A stretch of DNA of 64,000 bases, taken from NCBI GenBank assembly GCA_021295815.1, contig JAGWBQ010000002.1, forward strand, positions 1-64,000, given 5' to 3'. The stretch comes from Gemmatimonadota bacterium. Lineage in GTDB: Bacteria > Gemmatimonadota > Gemmatimonadetes > Longimicrobiales > Gaopeijiaceae. The translations under genes were made by a program, and so were the position numbers. The notes beneath the pieces were generated by a model. The model was not told where the DNA came from. It was given only the letters and a program-made list of their open reading frames with translations, and made no database searches. Below, in pieces: positions 8,018 to 18,759 of the stretch (positions are counted from its first letter, which is position 1; the number at the start of each line of letters is the position of its first letter).

Positions 8018-9409
8018 TCAGTTGCAGTGAGGCCCTTCGGCGGAGGCGAGACCTTTTTCGACATCGACGAGCGGAGCACGGTAGTTTCCGGAGAAGCAGG
8101 CGTCGCAGAAGCTCGAGTTTCCGTTCGAGGCTACCTCGATCATGCCCTCCAGGCTCAGGTAGGCGAGTGACTCGACCCCTAGCCGAGCCCGGATCTCTTC
8201 CGGTTCCATGGTGGCTGCGATGAGTTCGCCGCGGGTCGGCATGTCGATACCGTAGAAACACGGCCAGCGGACCGGTGGACTCCCGATGCGGAAGTGCACC
8301 TCGCTGGCGCCCGCCGCCCTGAGCATGCGCACGAGGGAGCGGCTGGTGGTGCCGCGCACGAGCGAATCGTCGACCACGACTATGCGCTTGCCGGCGATAA
8401 CCTCGTCGACGGTGTTGTACTTCATGCGCGCGGCGAAATCTCGATCGCGCTGAGAGGGTTTGATGAAGGTGCGACCGACGTAGTGGTGGCGGAGAAGACC
8501 GAGCTCGAACGAGATGCCGCTCTCCTCGGAGTAGCCGAGGGCGACCGAGTTGGCGCTGTCCGGAACCGAGATGACCGCGTCGGCCTCCGCCGGGTGTTCG
8601 CGGGCCAGCCGGCGACCCATCATGCGTCTGGCCGCGTCCACGCTGCGACCGTCGATCCGAGAGTCGGGCCGTGAGAAGTAGACGTGTTCGAAGACGCAGG
8701 GCGTGCTGCTGGCGGCGGGAGGTAGAGAGCGCATCGGGCGCTTCCGGCCGCTCTCGAAGCGGACGACCTCGCCGGGTTCGAGGTCGCGCTCGTATTCGGC
8801 GCCCAGGATGTCGAGAGAACAGGTCTCGCTGGCCACGACCCAACCGGGGTCGAGCCGCCCCAGCACGAGGGGTCTGAGGCCTCTAGCGTCGCGGGCGGCG
8901 TAAACGACGTCGTTGATGGCGAGCACCATCGAGAACGCCCCCTCCAAGTGCTGGAGAGCGTCGTCGAGTCGGGCGTCGGGGGTGTGGTGGCGCGACTTGG
9001 CGATGAGGTGGACGAGCACCTCGGAATCCGACGTGCCCCGGAAGATCGCACCTTCCTCCACCAGCCATTTCCGCAGGGTCAGGTGGTTGGTGAGGTTGCC
9101 GTTGTGGGCCAGAGCCAGAGCGCCGCCCGAGAACTGCGCCGTGGTGGGCTGGGCGTTGTCCGACCCGCCGCCGCCGGCCGTGGAGTAGCGGACGTGGCCG
9201 ATCGCGGTCTCTCCGGTGAGCTTCGCGAGCGACCAGGGCTTGAAGACGTCTCCCACCAATCCTTCGCGCTTGCGGATGTGGGCTCCGTCGTCCCTGTTGA
9301 ACGTGTAGATGCCTGCGGCCTCCTGCCCCCTATGCTGGAGCGCGTAGAGCGCCAGGAATGCGGCCTCGCAGGCCTTTGGCGCTCCGTTAACGGCTACGAT
9401 ACCGCACAT
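8018..9409 (-). CDS. purF: Amidophosphoribosyltransferase
   Basis: First committed step of purine synthesis: PRPP and glutamine give 5-phosphoribosylamine. The protein starts MCGIVAV, so the nucleophilic Cys of the Ntn glutaminase domain follows the initiator directly and no propeptide is visible. The PRPP-binding motif VVVDDSLVRGTTSRSL lies in the C-terminal half. Four cysteines in PCVFEHVYFSRPDS, WPCFYGIDMPT and SFCDACFSGNY match the 4Fe-4S cluster ligands of the Bacillus-type enzyme, suggesting an oxygen-sensitive form. Length 463 fits. It lies 48 bp downstream of purL and 18 bp upstream of add. Confidence 0.95.
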   Translation of the reverse strand: MCGIVAVNGAPKACEAAFLALYALQHRGQEAAGIYTFNRDDGAHIRKREGLVGDVFKPWSLAKLTGETAIGHVRYSTAGGGGSDNAQPTTAQFSGGALALAHNGNLTNHLTLRKWLVEEGAIFRGTSDSEVLVHLIAKSRHHTPDARLDDALQHLEGAFSMVLAINDVVYAARDARGLRPLVLGRLDPGWVVASETCSLDILGAEYERDLEPGEVVRFESGRKRPMRSLPPAASSTPCVFEHVYFSRPDSRIDGRSVDAARRMMGRRLAREHPAEADAVISVPDSANSVALGYSEESGISFELGLLRHHYVGRTFIKPSQRDRDFAARMKYNTVDEVIAGKRIVVVDDSLVRGTTSRSLVRMLRAAGASEVHFRIGSPPVRWPCFYGIDMPTRGELIAATMEPEEIRARLGVESLAYLSLEGMIEVASNGNSSFCDACFSGNYRAPLVDVEKGLASAEGPHCN

Positions 9410-9457
9410 CTTGCTCTTGCCCGTGCTCGGAGGGCGTTCCAGGAGGCTTCATCGACC

Positions 9458-11847
<2,390 letters not shown>

Positions 11848-11851
<4 letters not shown>

Positions 11852-12549
11852 GATGCCGCGCCCACCGCCGCCGAAGCCGTCAGCGACTCGAAGATGCCGA
11901 GTCCGTCGGTCGAACCCATCAGAATGTCGACGGCGCGCTCCGGATGCGGCATCATGCCCAGAACGTTGCCTCGGGCGTTGACGAGCCCGGCGATCGAATG
12001 CGCCGAGCCGTTGGGGTTGGCGGAGGGGTGCGTTTCGCCGCTTCGGTTCACGTAGCGGAAGGCGATGAGTCCCTCGTCCGTCACCCGTTCGAGCGTCGCG
12101 GCCTCGGCATAGTAGCGCCCCTCGGCGTGTGCGATAGGCATGTCGAGAACCGCCCCGGGCTCGAGCCGTTTGGTGAACGGCGTATCGGTCCGCTCGACCC
12201 GGACGCTCACCGTCTCGCTCTGAAAGCGGAGAGAGGTGTTCACGACGAGGGCGCCCGGAAGCAGCCCGGCCTCGCAGAGGAGTTGGAAGCCGTTGCAGAT
12301 GCCGAGGACGAGCCCGCCCCCGGCCGCGAAGCTCCGCACGTCGCGCATGACGGGGCTCAGCCGAGCGATGGCCGCCGGTCTCAGATGATCGCCGTAGGAG
12401 AATCCGCCCGGGAGCAGCACCGCGTCGAAGCCGTCGAGGTCGGCGTTCCGGTGCCAGACGAGCTCGGCGTTTCCGCCTGCCGCCGCGACGGCCTCGGCGA
12501 GATCGACGTCGCAGTTGGAGCCCGGAAAGGTGACGACCGCCGCCCTCAC
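11848..12549 (-). CDS. purQ: Phosphoribosylformylglycinamidine synthase glutaminase subunit PurQ
   Basis: Class I glutamine amidotransferase that feeds ammonia to PurL. The nucleophile elbow GICNGFQLL places Cys at about residue 85, and PHPERAVD near the C-terminus supplies the His/Glu pair. The N-terminus VVTFPGSNCDVD is the family signature. The start taken is the GTG at 12549, which overlaps the purS stop as GTGA; a longer frame upstream runs antisense-like through purS and purC and has no support. Length 233 is normal. The stop overlaps the purL start in the same way, so S, Q and L are made as a coupled set. Confidence 0.95.
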
Positions 12550-12809
12550 CCTTCGAGTTCCCGGCACTCGACCACGGCGAAGGACTCTGTCACGGGGTTT
12601 GCCAGCAGCTTCCGGCACATCGCCGCCGCGGCCTGCTCCGCCGCCGCGACGTCTTCCGCCTCGAGTTCGAGATGGACGGTCTTGCCCACTCGGGCGTCGG
12701 CCAGCTCCCGGAAACCGAGCGAGCGCAGGGCGTGGCGGATTGAGGAGCCCTGCGGATCGAGGAGTCCCTTGCGGGGCATGATGCGCACCTCGACCTCGTA
12801 GTTGGTCAC
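12546..12809 (-). CDS. purS: Phosphoribosylformylglycinamidine synthase subunit PurS
   Basis: Small bridging subunit that holds PurL and PurQ together. The 87-residue protein begins with VEVRIMPRKGLLDPQG, continues with IRHALRSLGF and has the VGKTVHLELEA strand, all family hallmarks. It overlaps purC by four bases (ATGA) upstream and purQ by four bases (GTGA) downstream. Confidence 0.94.
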   Translation of the reverse strand: MTNYEVEVRIMPRKGLLDPQGSSIRHALRSLGFRELADARVGKTVHLELEAEDVAAAEQAAAAMCRKLLANPVTESFAVVECRELEG

Positions 12810-13753
12810 GATCCGTCTCCGATGAAGTTCGGCGACTCGTAGTCGGAAAGCGACGTGCCGGTGAGTCGCTTGAAGGCGTCTCGGTAACGTTCGGAGGTCG
12901 CCTGGACCACCTCGTCGGGCAGGTCCGGCGCCGGCGGCGCGCGATCCCAGTCCGAGAGAGTCGCCAGCCAGTCGCGCACCGGCTGTTTGTCGAGCGAGGG
13001 CTGGCTGCGGCCAACGTCGTAGCTTTCACGCGGCCAGAAACGCGAGGAGTCGGGAGTGAGTACCTCGTCGATCAGAATGGGTTCGGCGTCGCCGGCTCCC
13101 ACCGGAATGCCGAACTCGAACTTGGTGTCGGCGAGGATGATACCGCCCCGTTCGGCGATCTCGCGACCGAAGAGGTAGATGCGGAGGGAGAGTTCGTGCA
13201 GCGTGCCGGCCAGTTCGTCCCCGAGGACCTCCTGCATCGCGGCGAAGGTGATGTTCTCGTCGTGCTCGCCGGCCTCGGCCTTGGTCGCCGGCGAAAATAG
13301 GGGAGGCATCAGCCTCTCGGACTCCTGGAGCCCCTCGGGGAGCGCTTCGCCCGCAAGGGTGCCGCTTCCGGAGTACTCGGCCCAGGCGGAACCGGTGATG
13401 TAGCCGCGAACGACGCACTCGACGAGGACCGGATCGGTCCGGCGAACCAGCATCGCCCTCCGCTCCCAGGCCGCTCGCGACCGCGCCAGGTTGGGGTGAC
13501 GCTCGACGATGGCGTCCGGATCCGCCGAAAGGAGATGGTGGGCGACCCTGCCCCTGAGCTTGTCGAGCCACCACGCGGTCATCTGGGTGAGCACTTCGCC
13601 CTTCCCGGGGATGGCTTGCGGAAGCACGACGTCGAATGCGCTGATACGGTCGCTGGCCACCATCAGGAGGGTGGTGTCGTCGACCTCGTACACTTCGCGC
13701 ACCTTGCCGCTGCGCAGGAGAGGGAGATGGATTGAAGGAGAAGGTTGGGTCAT
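12806..13753 (-). CDS. purC: Phosphoribosylaminoimidazole-succinocarboxamide synthase
   Basis: SAICAR synthetase: condenses CAIR with aspartate using ATP. Typical motifs are LLRSGKVREVYEVDD at the N-terminus, VASDRISAFDVVLPQAIPGKGEVLTQ, LVECVVRGYITGSAWAEY, and the metal-site region ILADTKFEFG with LIDEVLTPDSSRFW. At 315 residues it is the longer form found in yeast and several bacterial phyla rather than the roughly 240-residue E. coli form. The upstream gap to purB is 92 bp and contains a GAACCGGTTC palindrome (13833-13842) of unknown meaning. Confidence 0.94.
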   Translation of the reverse strand: MTQPSPSIHLPLLRSGKVREVYEVDDTTLLMVASDRISAFDVVLPQAIPGKGEVLTQMTAWWLDKLRGRVAHHLLSADPDAIVERHPNLARSRAAWERRAMLVRRTDPVLVECVVRGYITGSAWAEYSGSGTLAGEALPEGLQESERLMPPLFSPATKAEAGEHDENITFAAMQEVLGDELAGTLHELSLRIYLFGREIAERGGIILADTKFEFGIPVGAGDAEPILIDEVLTPDSSRFWPRESYDVGRSQPSLDKQPVRDWLATLSDWDRAPPAPDLPDEVVQATSERYRDAFKRLTGTSLSDYESPNFIGDGS

Positions 13754-13845
13754 GCTCTGTCGGGGGAGTCCGGTGTGGTCGGAGTTGGCTGCGCGAGGTC
13801 GGTGGTCGGGCCCCGTTCAGCGGGACTGCGGCGAACCGGTTCGGT

Positions 13846-15285
13846 TCACACGCGGAGCGACGCGTCTTCGAGCGAGTTCGCCTCCTCCAGGAAGGGGGCG
13901 ATGGCCGGACGGAGCCCTTCCAGGAAGCGGGCGACCTGATCGGGCGCCCGGCCTATGGCGGCGGCCGGAGTGCGCACCGCCTCGATCTCGTCGGGGTCGA
14001 CGGAACCGAAGGCGGCGTCGGAGGCTATCCGGTCGAGAACGTCGGGCGAGCCGCCGCTCTCCGTCTGCACGGCGCGTGATGCGAGGGCGTGAATCCGGAT
14101 GCGTTCGTGGAGCCGTTGCCGGTCGCCGCCCCGAGCGCTGGCCCGCATAAGGAGGGTTTCCGAGACCAGGTAGGGCAGCTCGGCGTCGAGTCTGCGGGCA
14201 ATGACGCCTTCGTTCACTACCAGCCCCGAAAAGACGTTTTCGGCGACCACCAGCGCACCGTCGAGAGCGAGAAAGGCGTCGTTCAGCGAGACCCGCCGGT
14301 TGGCGGAGTCGTCGAGGGTGCGCTCGAGCCACTGGGTGGCGGCGGTGACCGCCGGATCCTGCGCCAGCACGATGACGTGCCGGGCGAGGGCGCAGATTCT
14401 CTCCGAACGCATGGGATTGCGCTTGTACGGCATCGCCGACGAGCCTACCTGGTTCTTCCCGAAAGGCTCCTCGAGCTCCTGGAGGTGCGAAAGCAGTCTG
14501 ATGTCGTGGGCGCTCTTCGAAAGCGAGACCCCGACTCCGGCGAGAGTTGCGGCCACGGCCTGGTCGACCTTTCTGGGATAGGTTTGGCCGGTGACGGCAT
14601 AGCTCTCGTGGAAGCCCATCTTCCGCGAGACTGTCCGGTCGAGCGCGTCCACCTTGTTGCCGTCGCCGTCGAAGAGCTCCAGAAAGGAGGCCTGTGTCCC
14701 CGTAGTGCCCTTCGCTCCCCGGAAGCGCAGCGAGGCGGTCCTGTGTTCGAGCTCCTCGAGGTCGAGCAGGAGGTCCTGAGCCCATAGGGTCGCCCGCTTT
14801 CCCACCGTCGTCGGTTGTGCCGTCTGGAAGTGGGTGTAGCCCAAAGTGGGCAGCGCGGCGTAACGGTCCGCGAACTCAGCGAGAGCCAAGAGGCAGCGGA
14901 CCACGCGGGAGCGGATCAGATGCAGGGCGTCACGGGTGACGAGGAGGTCGGCGTTGTCCGTTATGAAGGCGCTCGTCGCGCCCAGATGAATGATGCCGCG
15001 GGCGGCGGGCGCGTCGTCGCCGAGGAGGTGCACGTGCGCCATCACGTCGTGGCGGAGCTTGCTCTCGTATTCGGCCGCGCGTTCGAGATCGACCGATTTC
15101 AGGACCGTACGCATCTCGGCGAGCGCATTGGGCGAAATGTCGAGTCCGAGCTCGGCCTGGGTTTCCGCCAGGGCCAGCCATAGCCTCCTCCATACCTCGA
15201 CCCGGCGTTGCGGAGAGAGCAGGTCGGCCATCGCCGCCGAGGCGTAGCGGCTCCCCAGCGGATGAACGTAGTCGTTTCGGTTCAC
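13846..15285 (-). CDS. purB: Adenylosuccinate lyase
   Basis: Lyase that acts twice in purine synthesis, cleaving SAICAR and adenylosuccinate to release fumarate. The fumarase/aspartase-superfamily signature SSAMPYKRNPMRSE is present, as are HLGATSAFITDNAD and TLGYTHFQTAQPTT. The start is set at GTG 15285 (product MNRNDYVHPLGSRYAS); a longer open frame upstream lies inside the transaldolase gene. The resulting 479 residues match the larger, animal-type PurB branch. It follows the transaldolase by 14 bp and leads the pur genes. Confidence 0.94.
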   Translation of the reverse strand: MNRNDYVHPLGSRYASAAMADLLSPQRRVEVWRRLWLALAETQAELGLDISPNALAEMRTVLKSVDLERAAEYESKLRHDVMAHVHLLGDDAPAARGIIHLGATSAFITDNADLLVTRDALHLIRSRVVRCLLALAEFADRYAALPTLGYTHFQTAQPTTVGKRATLWAQDLLLDLEELEHRTASLRFRGAKGTTGTQASFLELFDGDGNKVDALDRTVSRKMGFHESYAVTGQTYPRKVDQAVAATLAGVGVSLSKSAHDIRLLSHLQELEEPFGKNQVGSSAMPYKRNPMRSERICALARHVIVLAQDPAVTAATQWLERTLDDSANRRVSLNDAFLALDGALVVAENVFSGLVVNEGVIARRLDAELPYLVSETLLMRASARGGDRQRLHERIRIHALASRAVQTESGGSPDVLDRIASDAAFGSVDPDEIEAVRTPAAAIGRAPDQVARFLEGLRPAIAPFLEEANSLEDASLRV

Positions 15286-15299
15286 GGGCCGCGTCGGAG

Positions 15300-15956
15300 T
15301 CAGGAGCCGCCCTCGAGATCGGCCCAGTCGGCCATGAAGGCGGCGAGCCCGCTGTCGGTGAGGGGATGACGGGAGAGCTGTGCGAGCACCTTCGGCGGGA
15401 TCGTGCAGGCGTCCGCGCCGATCAGCATGGATTCGACCACATGGAGCGGATGGCGAAGAGAGGCCGCGAGAATACCCGTCTCGTAGTCGTAGTTGTCGTA
15501 GACGCGGCGAATCTGCCGGAGCAGTTCCACCCCCTGTCCGGAGAGGTCGTCGATCCTTCCCACGAAGGGCGAGATCCACGCGGCGCCGGCCTTGGCGGCC
15601 AGAAGAGCCTGCGAGACCGAAAAGCAGAGCGTGACGTTGACCTTTACACCCTCCCCGGCGAGTATTCGGCAGGCCAGAAGCCCGTCGTCGGTGAGCGGCA
15701 GCTTGACGACGGCGTTCCCTGCGATGCCGGCCAGGTCGCGCCCTTCCCGGACCATGGCTTCGGCGTCCATGGACACTACCTCCAGGGATACCGGGCCGTG
15801 GACCGCGCCGCAGATCTCGGCGTAAACCTCGCGAGGATCCCGCCGACCTGCGATCCTGGAGACGAGCGACGGGTTGGTGGTCACTCCGTCGATCAGACCG
15901 GAGTCTGCGGCCCGCCTGATCTCGGCGATATCGGCGGTGTCGAGGAAGATCAGCAC
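15300..15956 (-). CDS. Transaldolase / fructose-6-phosphate aldolase family (TalC-like)
   Basis: Small class I aldolase of about 218 residues. MLIFLDTADIAEIRRAADSG and DGVTTNPSL are the opening signatures. The Schiff-base Lys is at about residue 85 in VVKLPLTDDG, and the C-terminal half has VNVTLCFS and ISPFVGRIDD. The family includes both true small transaldolases and fructose-6-phosphate aldolases, which the sequence alone does not separate; a transaldolase that moves sugar carbon toward ribose-5-phosphate and PRPP would suit its place at the head of the purine operon. Start is GTG at 15956. Confidence 0.88.
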   Translation of the reverse strand: MLIFLDTADIAEIRRAADSGLIDGVTTNPSLVSRIAGRRDPREVYAEICGAVHGPVSLEVVSMDAEAMVREGRDLAGIAGNAVVKLPLTDDGLLACRILAGEGVKVNVTLCFSVSQALLAAKAGAAWISPFVGRIDDLSGQGVELLRQIRRVYDNYDYETGILAASLRHPLHVVESMLIGADACTIPPKVLAQLSRHPLTDSGLAAFMADWADLEGGS

Positions 15957-16071
15957 GGCGAGTTCCGTCGGTCGGTGGGCAGATGGCCGGAAACGCCCCG
16001 GGAGCGGATGCGCGTCAAGAGGCCGGGGAGCTGAAATCTATTAAATCCGGGAGACTCCGGTAGACCGGAGC

Positions 16072-16824
16072 TCATTCCTGACCGAGAGCCGGTTCGTAAT
16101 CCACACGCTCGAGAAAGAGTCCCGAAGGCGGTGCCGGCGGTGAAGTGACGAGGCCCGGCTTCCTGCGGAGCAGTCCATCGATGTCCGAGAGCGGACGCCT
16201 GCCCCGCGCGACATCGACCAAGGTGCCGACGAGGTAACGGACCATGCGGTGCAGGAAGCGGTTGGCGGTGATTCGGAAAGCCATGCCCAGCCGCCAGGGA
16301 ACCCACTCGGCGCCGCTGACCGTGCACACGTGACCGCGCTCGGATTGACCGGCGCGGGCGAAGAGCTCGAAGGAACGGCTGCCGAGCAGGAGCTCGCTCC
16401 CGCGTGCGAGGAGGCCGACGTCGAGCGGCAGGCGGAGAGGCCAGCAGCGTCCGACCTCGTGAGGAGACGCGGCGAGGGAATCCGTGCCGACCCGATAAAG
16501 GTAGGTGCGGGCTCTGGCGTGGTAGCGGGGATGGAAATCCGGACGAGCGACCGATGCGGATTCGATCCAGATGCCCTTGCCGACAGTGGCGTTCAACGCC
16601 GATCGGAGCTCCCGTGCGCTCCAGCGGATCGGAACGTCGACGGCCGCGACCTGTCCGGTGGCATGCACGCCCGAGTCGGTCCGCCCCGCTCCCGCGACCT
16701 TGACGCGCCCGCCGCCCTTGCCTAGCAGACGCCTCAGCGTCGCCTCAAGCTGGCCCTGGACCGTTCGGCTGTCCGGCTGGTACTGCCACCCCGAAAAGTC
16801 CGCACCGTCGTAGTGAAGTACCAT
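16072..16824 (-). CDS. truA: tRNA pseudouridine(38-40) synthase
   Basis: TruA isomerises uridines 38-40 in the tRNA anticodon arm. Key motifs are YDGADFSGWQYQP at the N-terminus, the catalytic VAGAGRTDSGVHATGQV with Asp at about residue 50, YHARARTYLYRV, and RFLHRMVRYLVGTLVDVARGR. ATG 16824 gives a 250-residue protein of usual size; the frame continues upstream but only as an antisense shadow of trpD. It lies divergent to trpD, with 190 bp between starts. A 115-bp gap separates it from the transaldolase, so it may or may not be co-transcribed with the pur operon. Confidence 0.92.
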   Translation of the reverse strand: MVLHYDGADFSGWQYQPDSRTVQGQLEATLRRLLGKGGGRVKVAGAGRTDSGVHATGQVAAVDVPIRWSARELRSALNATVGKGIWIESASVARPDFHPRYHARARTYLYRVGTDSLAASPHEVGRCWPLRLPLDVGLLARGSELLLGSRSFELFARAGQSERGHVCTVSGAEWVPWRLGMAFRITANRFLHRMVRYLVGTLVDVARGRRPLSDIDGLLRRKPGLVTSPPAPPSGLFLERVDYEPALGQE

Positions 16825-17014
16825 CCGGATCCGGACGGTTTCGTCCCCCGACCGGTCCGGTTCCGCGCATGCTCGGACCGAAACCTCGTTGCGGGTCGCG
16901 TCCTCGAACGATATCGACCTGTCGCTGCTGCCGATCCCGACCGCCGGCTTAAGCATAACTTTGGTGCTCGCCGCTCCCGTCAGGCCCACCTCCAGAGCCG
17001 GAGTCTTCCGAGCT

Positions 17015-18064
17015 GTGAATCCGGAACCCCACTTTCCATCTTTGATCGAACGCGCGCTCGACAGCGTCGACCTCTCGGCCGACGAATCCGCCGCCGTCTT
17101 CGGGGCGATCATGGCAGGCTCCGCGTCGGGAATCGAGACCGCCGGCTGGCTCATCGCCCTGCGCGCCAAGGGAGTCGCGGCTTCGGAGGTGGCCGGAGGA
17201 GCCAGAGCTCTGCGAGACGCGATGGTGCGGGTGCCGATACCCGATCCCGACTCGCTGGTGGACACCGCAGGAACCGGCGGCGGAACCGTGACGACCTTCA
17301 ACGTCTCGACGGCCGCCGCGATAGCGGCAGCGGGAGCGGGAGCGCGGGTCGCCAAGCATGGGAACCGGTCCTTCACCTCGAAGTGCGGGAGCGCCGACGT
17401 CCTGGAAGCGCTCGGGGTCGAGATCGATCTTCGCCCGCAGGAGATGGCGAAGGTGCTCGGGGAGACCGGGATGGTCTTCATGTTCGCTCCGAATCTGCAT
17501 CCCGCGATGCGTCACGTGGCCCCGGTACGTCGGGGGTTGGGAACGACCACGGTGATGAATCTTCTGGGTCCGCTCTCGAACCCGGCGGGAGCGAAGAGGC
17601 AGGTGGTCGGGGTGAGCGACCCCGCCATGATTCCGCTCGTGGCGGGGGCCCTTGCCGAACTGGGGTGCGCCCGGGCCATGGTCGTCCACGGTGAGCCGGG
17701 CATGGACGAGATCAGTCCGTGCGGCAGCACCCGGATCGCGGAGATTCGCGAGGAATCGGTCGCATTCCAGGAGATCGAGCCGGAAGAGCTGGGCGTGGAG
17801 CGGTGCGACCCGGCGAAACTGCAGGGTGGCAGCCCCGCGGAGAACGCTCGCTCGCTCGAAGCCGTAGTGACGGGCGAGCCCGGCGCCCGCCGTTCGGCGA
17901 CCGTCCTGAACGCCGCCGCCGCCATCTGGGCCGCCGGGCTCGTGGAGACTCTCGAAAAGGGTGTGGACGCGGCGGCGCGGAGCCTCGACTCGGGGGACGC
18001 CTCGGCGGTTCTCGAAAAGCTGAGGAGCGCAGGCGGGCGCGCGGGAAGCTTCGGAGCTCAATAG
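17015..18064 (+). CDS. trpD: Anthranilate phosphoribosyltransferase
   Basis: Second step of tryptophan synthesis: transfers phosphoribose from PRPP to anthranilate. The PRPP/Mg2+ motif DTAGTGGGTVTTFNVST begins at about residue 83, KHGNRSFTSKCGSADVLEALG binds anthranilate, and RRGLGTTTVMNLLGPLSNPA is conserved. Start taken at GTG 17015 (MNPEPHFPSLIERA), giving 349 residues; the frame is open further upstream, to 16889, but that part is unlike the family. It is a stand-alone trpD without the TrpG fusion, and trpE/trpG are not in this window. It converges with lexA, the two coding regions overlapping by 7 bp. Confidence 0.93.
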   Translation: MNPEPHFPSLIERALDSVDLSADESAAVFGAIMAGSASGIETAGWLIALRAKGVAASEVAGGARALRDAMVRVPIPDPDSLVDTAGTGGGTVTTFNVSTAAAIAAAGAGARVAKHGNRSFTSKCGSADVLEALGVEIDLRPQEMAKVLGETGMVFMFAPNLHPAMRHVAPVRRGLGTTTVMNLLGPLSNPAGAKRQVVGVSDPAMIPLVAGALAELGCARAMVVHGEPGMDEISPCGSTRIAEIREESVAFQEIEPEELGVERCDPAKLQGGSPAENARSLEAVVTGEPGARRSATVLNAAAAIWAAGLVETLEKGVDAAARSLDSGDASAVLEKLRSAGGRAGSFGAQ

Positions 18065-18678
18065 CGCCTGAGCATGCCGACGACTATGCCCTGCACCTGC
18101 ACGTCTTCCGCCTCGACGACGATCGGATCCATCGCCACGTTCGCGGGCTGGAGGCGGACCCGGCCGTCGGGTTCCCGATAAAGCCGCTTCAGGGTGGCGG
18201 ACTCGCCGTCGACGAGCGCGACCACGACTTGCCCGTTCTCGGCCGTCTCCTGGTGTCGCACGACGACGAAATCGCCGTCGCAGATGTGCTCCTCGATCAT
18301 GGACTCGCCCTCGACCTGGAGCACGTACGACGGTCCCCTGCCTTCGACCATGTCGGCGGGTACCGACAGCGTCTCTTGCTGCTCGACGGCCTCGATGGGC
18401 AGCCCGGCGGCGATCCTCCCGCGGAGCGGCAGCTCGACCGACGGCGCGAGTGCGGTGCCGGCCATCTCCTTGGGCAAGAGCTCGATCGCCCGGCTCGCCC
18501 GCGGGGACTTCCTCAGGTATCCCTTCTCCACGAGATTGGCGATATGCTCGTGAACGGTGGCCACCGATCTGTACCCAAGCTCCGAGGCGACCTCCGCCAA
18601 CGAGGGAGCGATTTCCCTGTCCTCGATGTACCTGGTCACGCACTTCAGCACTTCGTTCTGACGACGAGTGAGAGTCAT
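18058..18678 (-). CDS. lexA: LexA repressor
   Basis: SOS repressor that cleaves itself when RecA is activated by DNA damage. N-terminal winged helix: LTRRQNEVLKCVTRYI and PSLAEVASELGYRSVATVHEHI (recognition helix). The self-cleavage site is Ala91-Gly92 in GRIAAGLPIEA, and the catalytic dyad is Ser126 (GESMIEE) and Lys164 (ATLKRLY). Length 206 is typical. Its upstream region carries GTTC direct repeats spaced by 7 nt, which fits autoregulation and would also place the divergent trpCF promoter region within reach of LexA. Confidence 0.95.
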   Translation of the reverse strand: MTLTRRQNEVLKCVTRYIEDREIAPSLAEVASELGYRSVATVHEHIANLVEKGYLRKSPRASRAIELLPKEMAGTALAPSVELPLRGRIAAGLPIEAVEQQETLSVPADMVEGRGPSYVLQVEGESMIEEHICDGDFVVVRHQETAENGQVVVALVDGESATLKRLYREPDGRVRLQPANVAMDPIVVEAEDVQVQGIVVGMLRRY

Positions 18679-18705
18679 GAGGCCCTCCGGCCGGCTGGGG
18701 GTGTC

Positions 18706-18750
18706 GAACCGAACATCAACCGAACAACAATAACCGAATGATGACCGAAA
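18706..18750. promoter_or_regulatory. Candidate LexA operator: direct repeats of ACCGAA(C)
   Basis: Within the 81-bp gap between lexA (minus) and trpCF (plus), ACCGAA occurs four times, with GAAC/GAAT/GAAA at 18711, 18722, 18736 and 18747. The first pair is GAAC-N7-GAAC, which is GTTC-N7-GTTC on the lexA strand. This is the direct-repeat architecture known for alphaproteobacterial LexA boxes, unlike the E. coli or Bacillus palindromes. The repeat register is 11 bp, then 14, then 11, so the sites fall on roughly the same DNA face. Binding by this LexA is inferred. Confidence 0.6.
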
Positions 18751-18759
18751 GGGAAGGAC

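Noticed and set aside
13833-13842. GAACCGGTTC palindrome between purB and purC as a regulator site
   Set aside because: It lies within a few bases of the purB stop and has no second copy at the operon head, so regulation cannot be argued.
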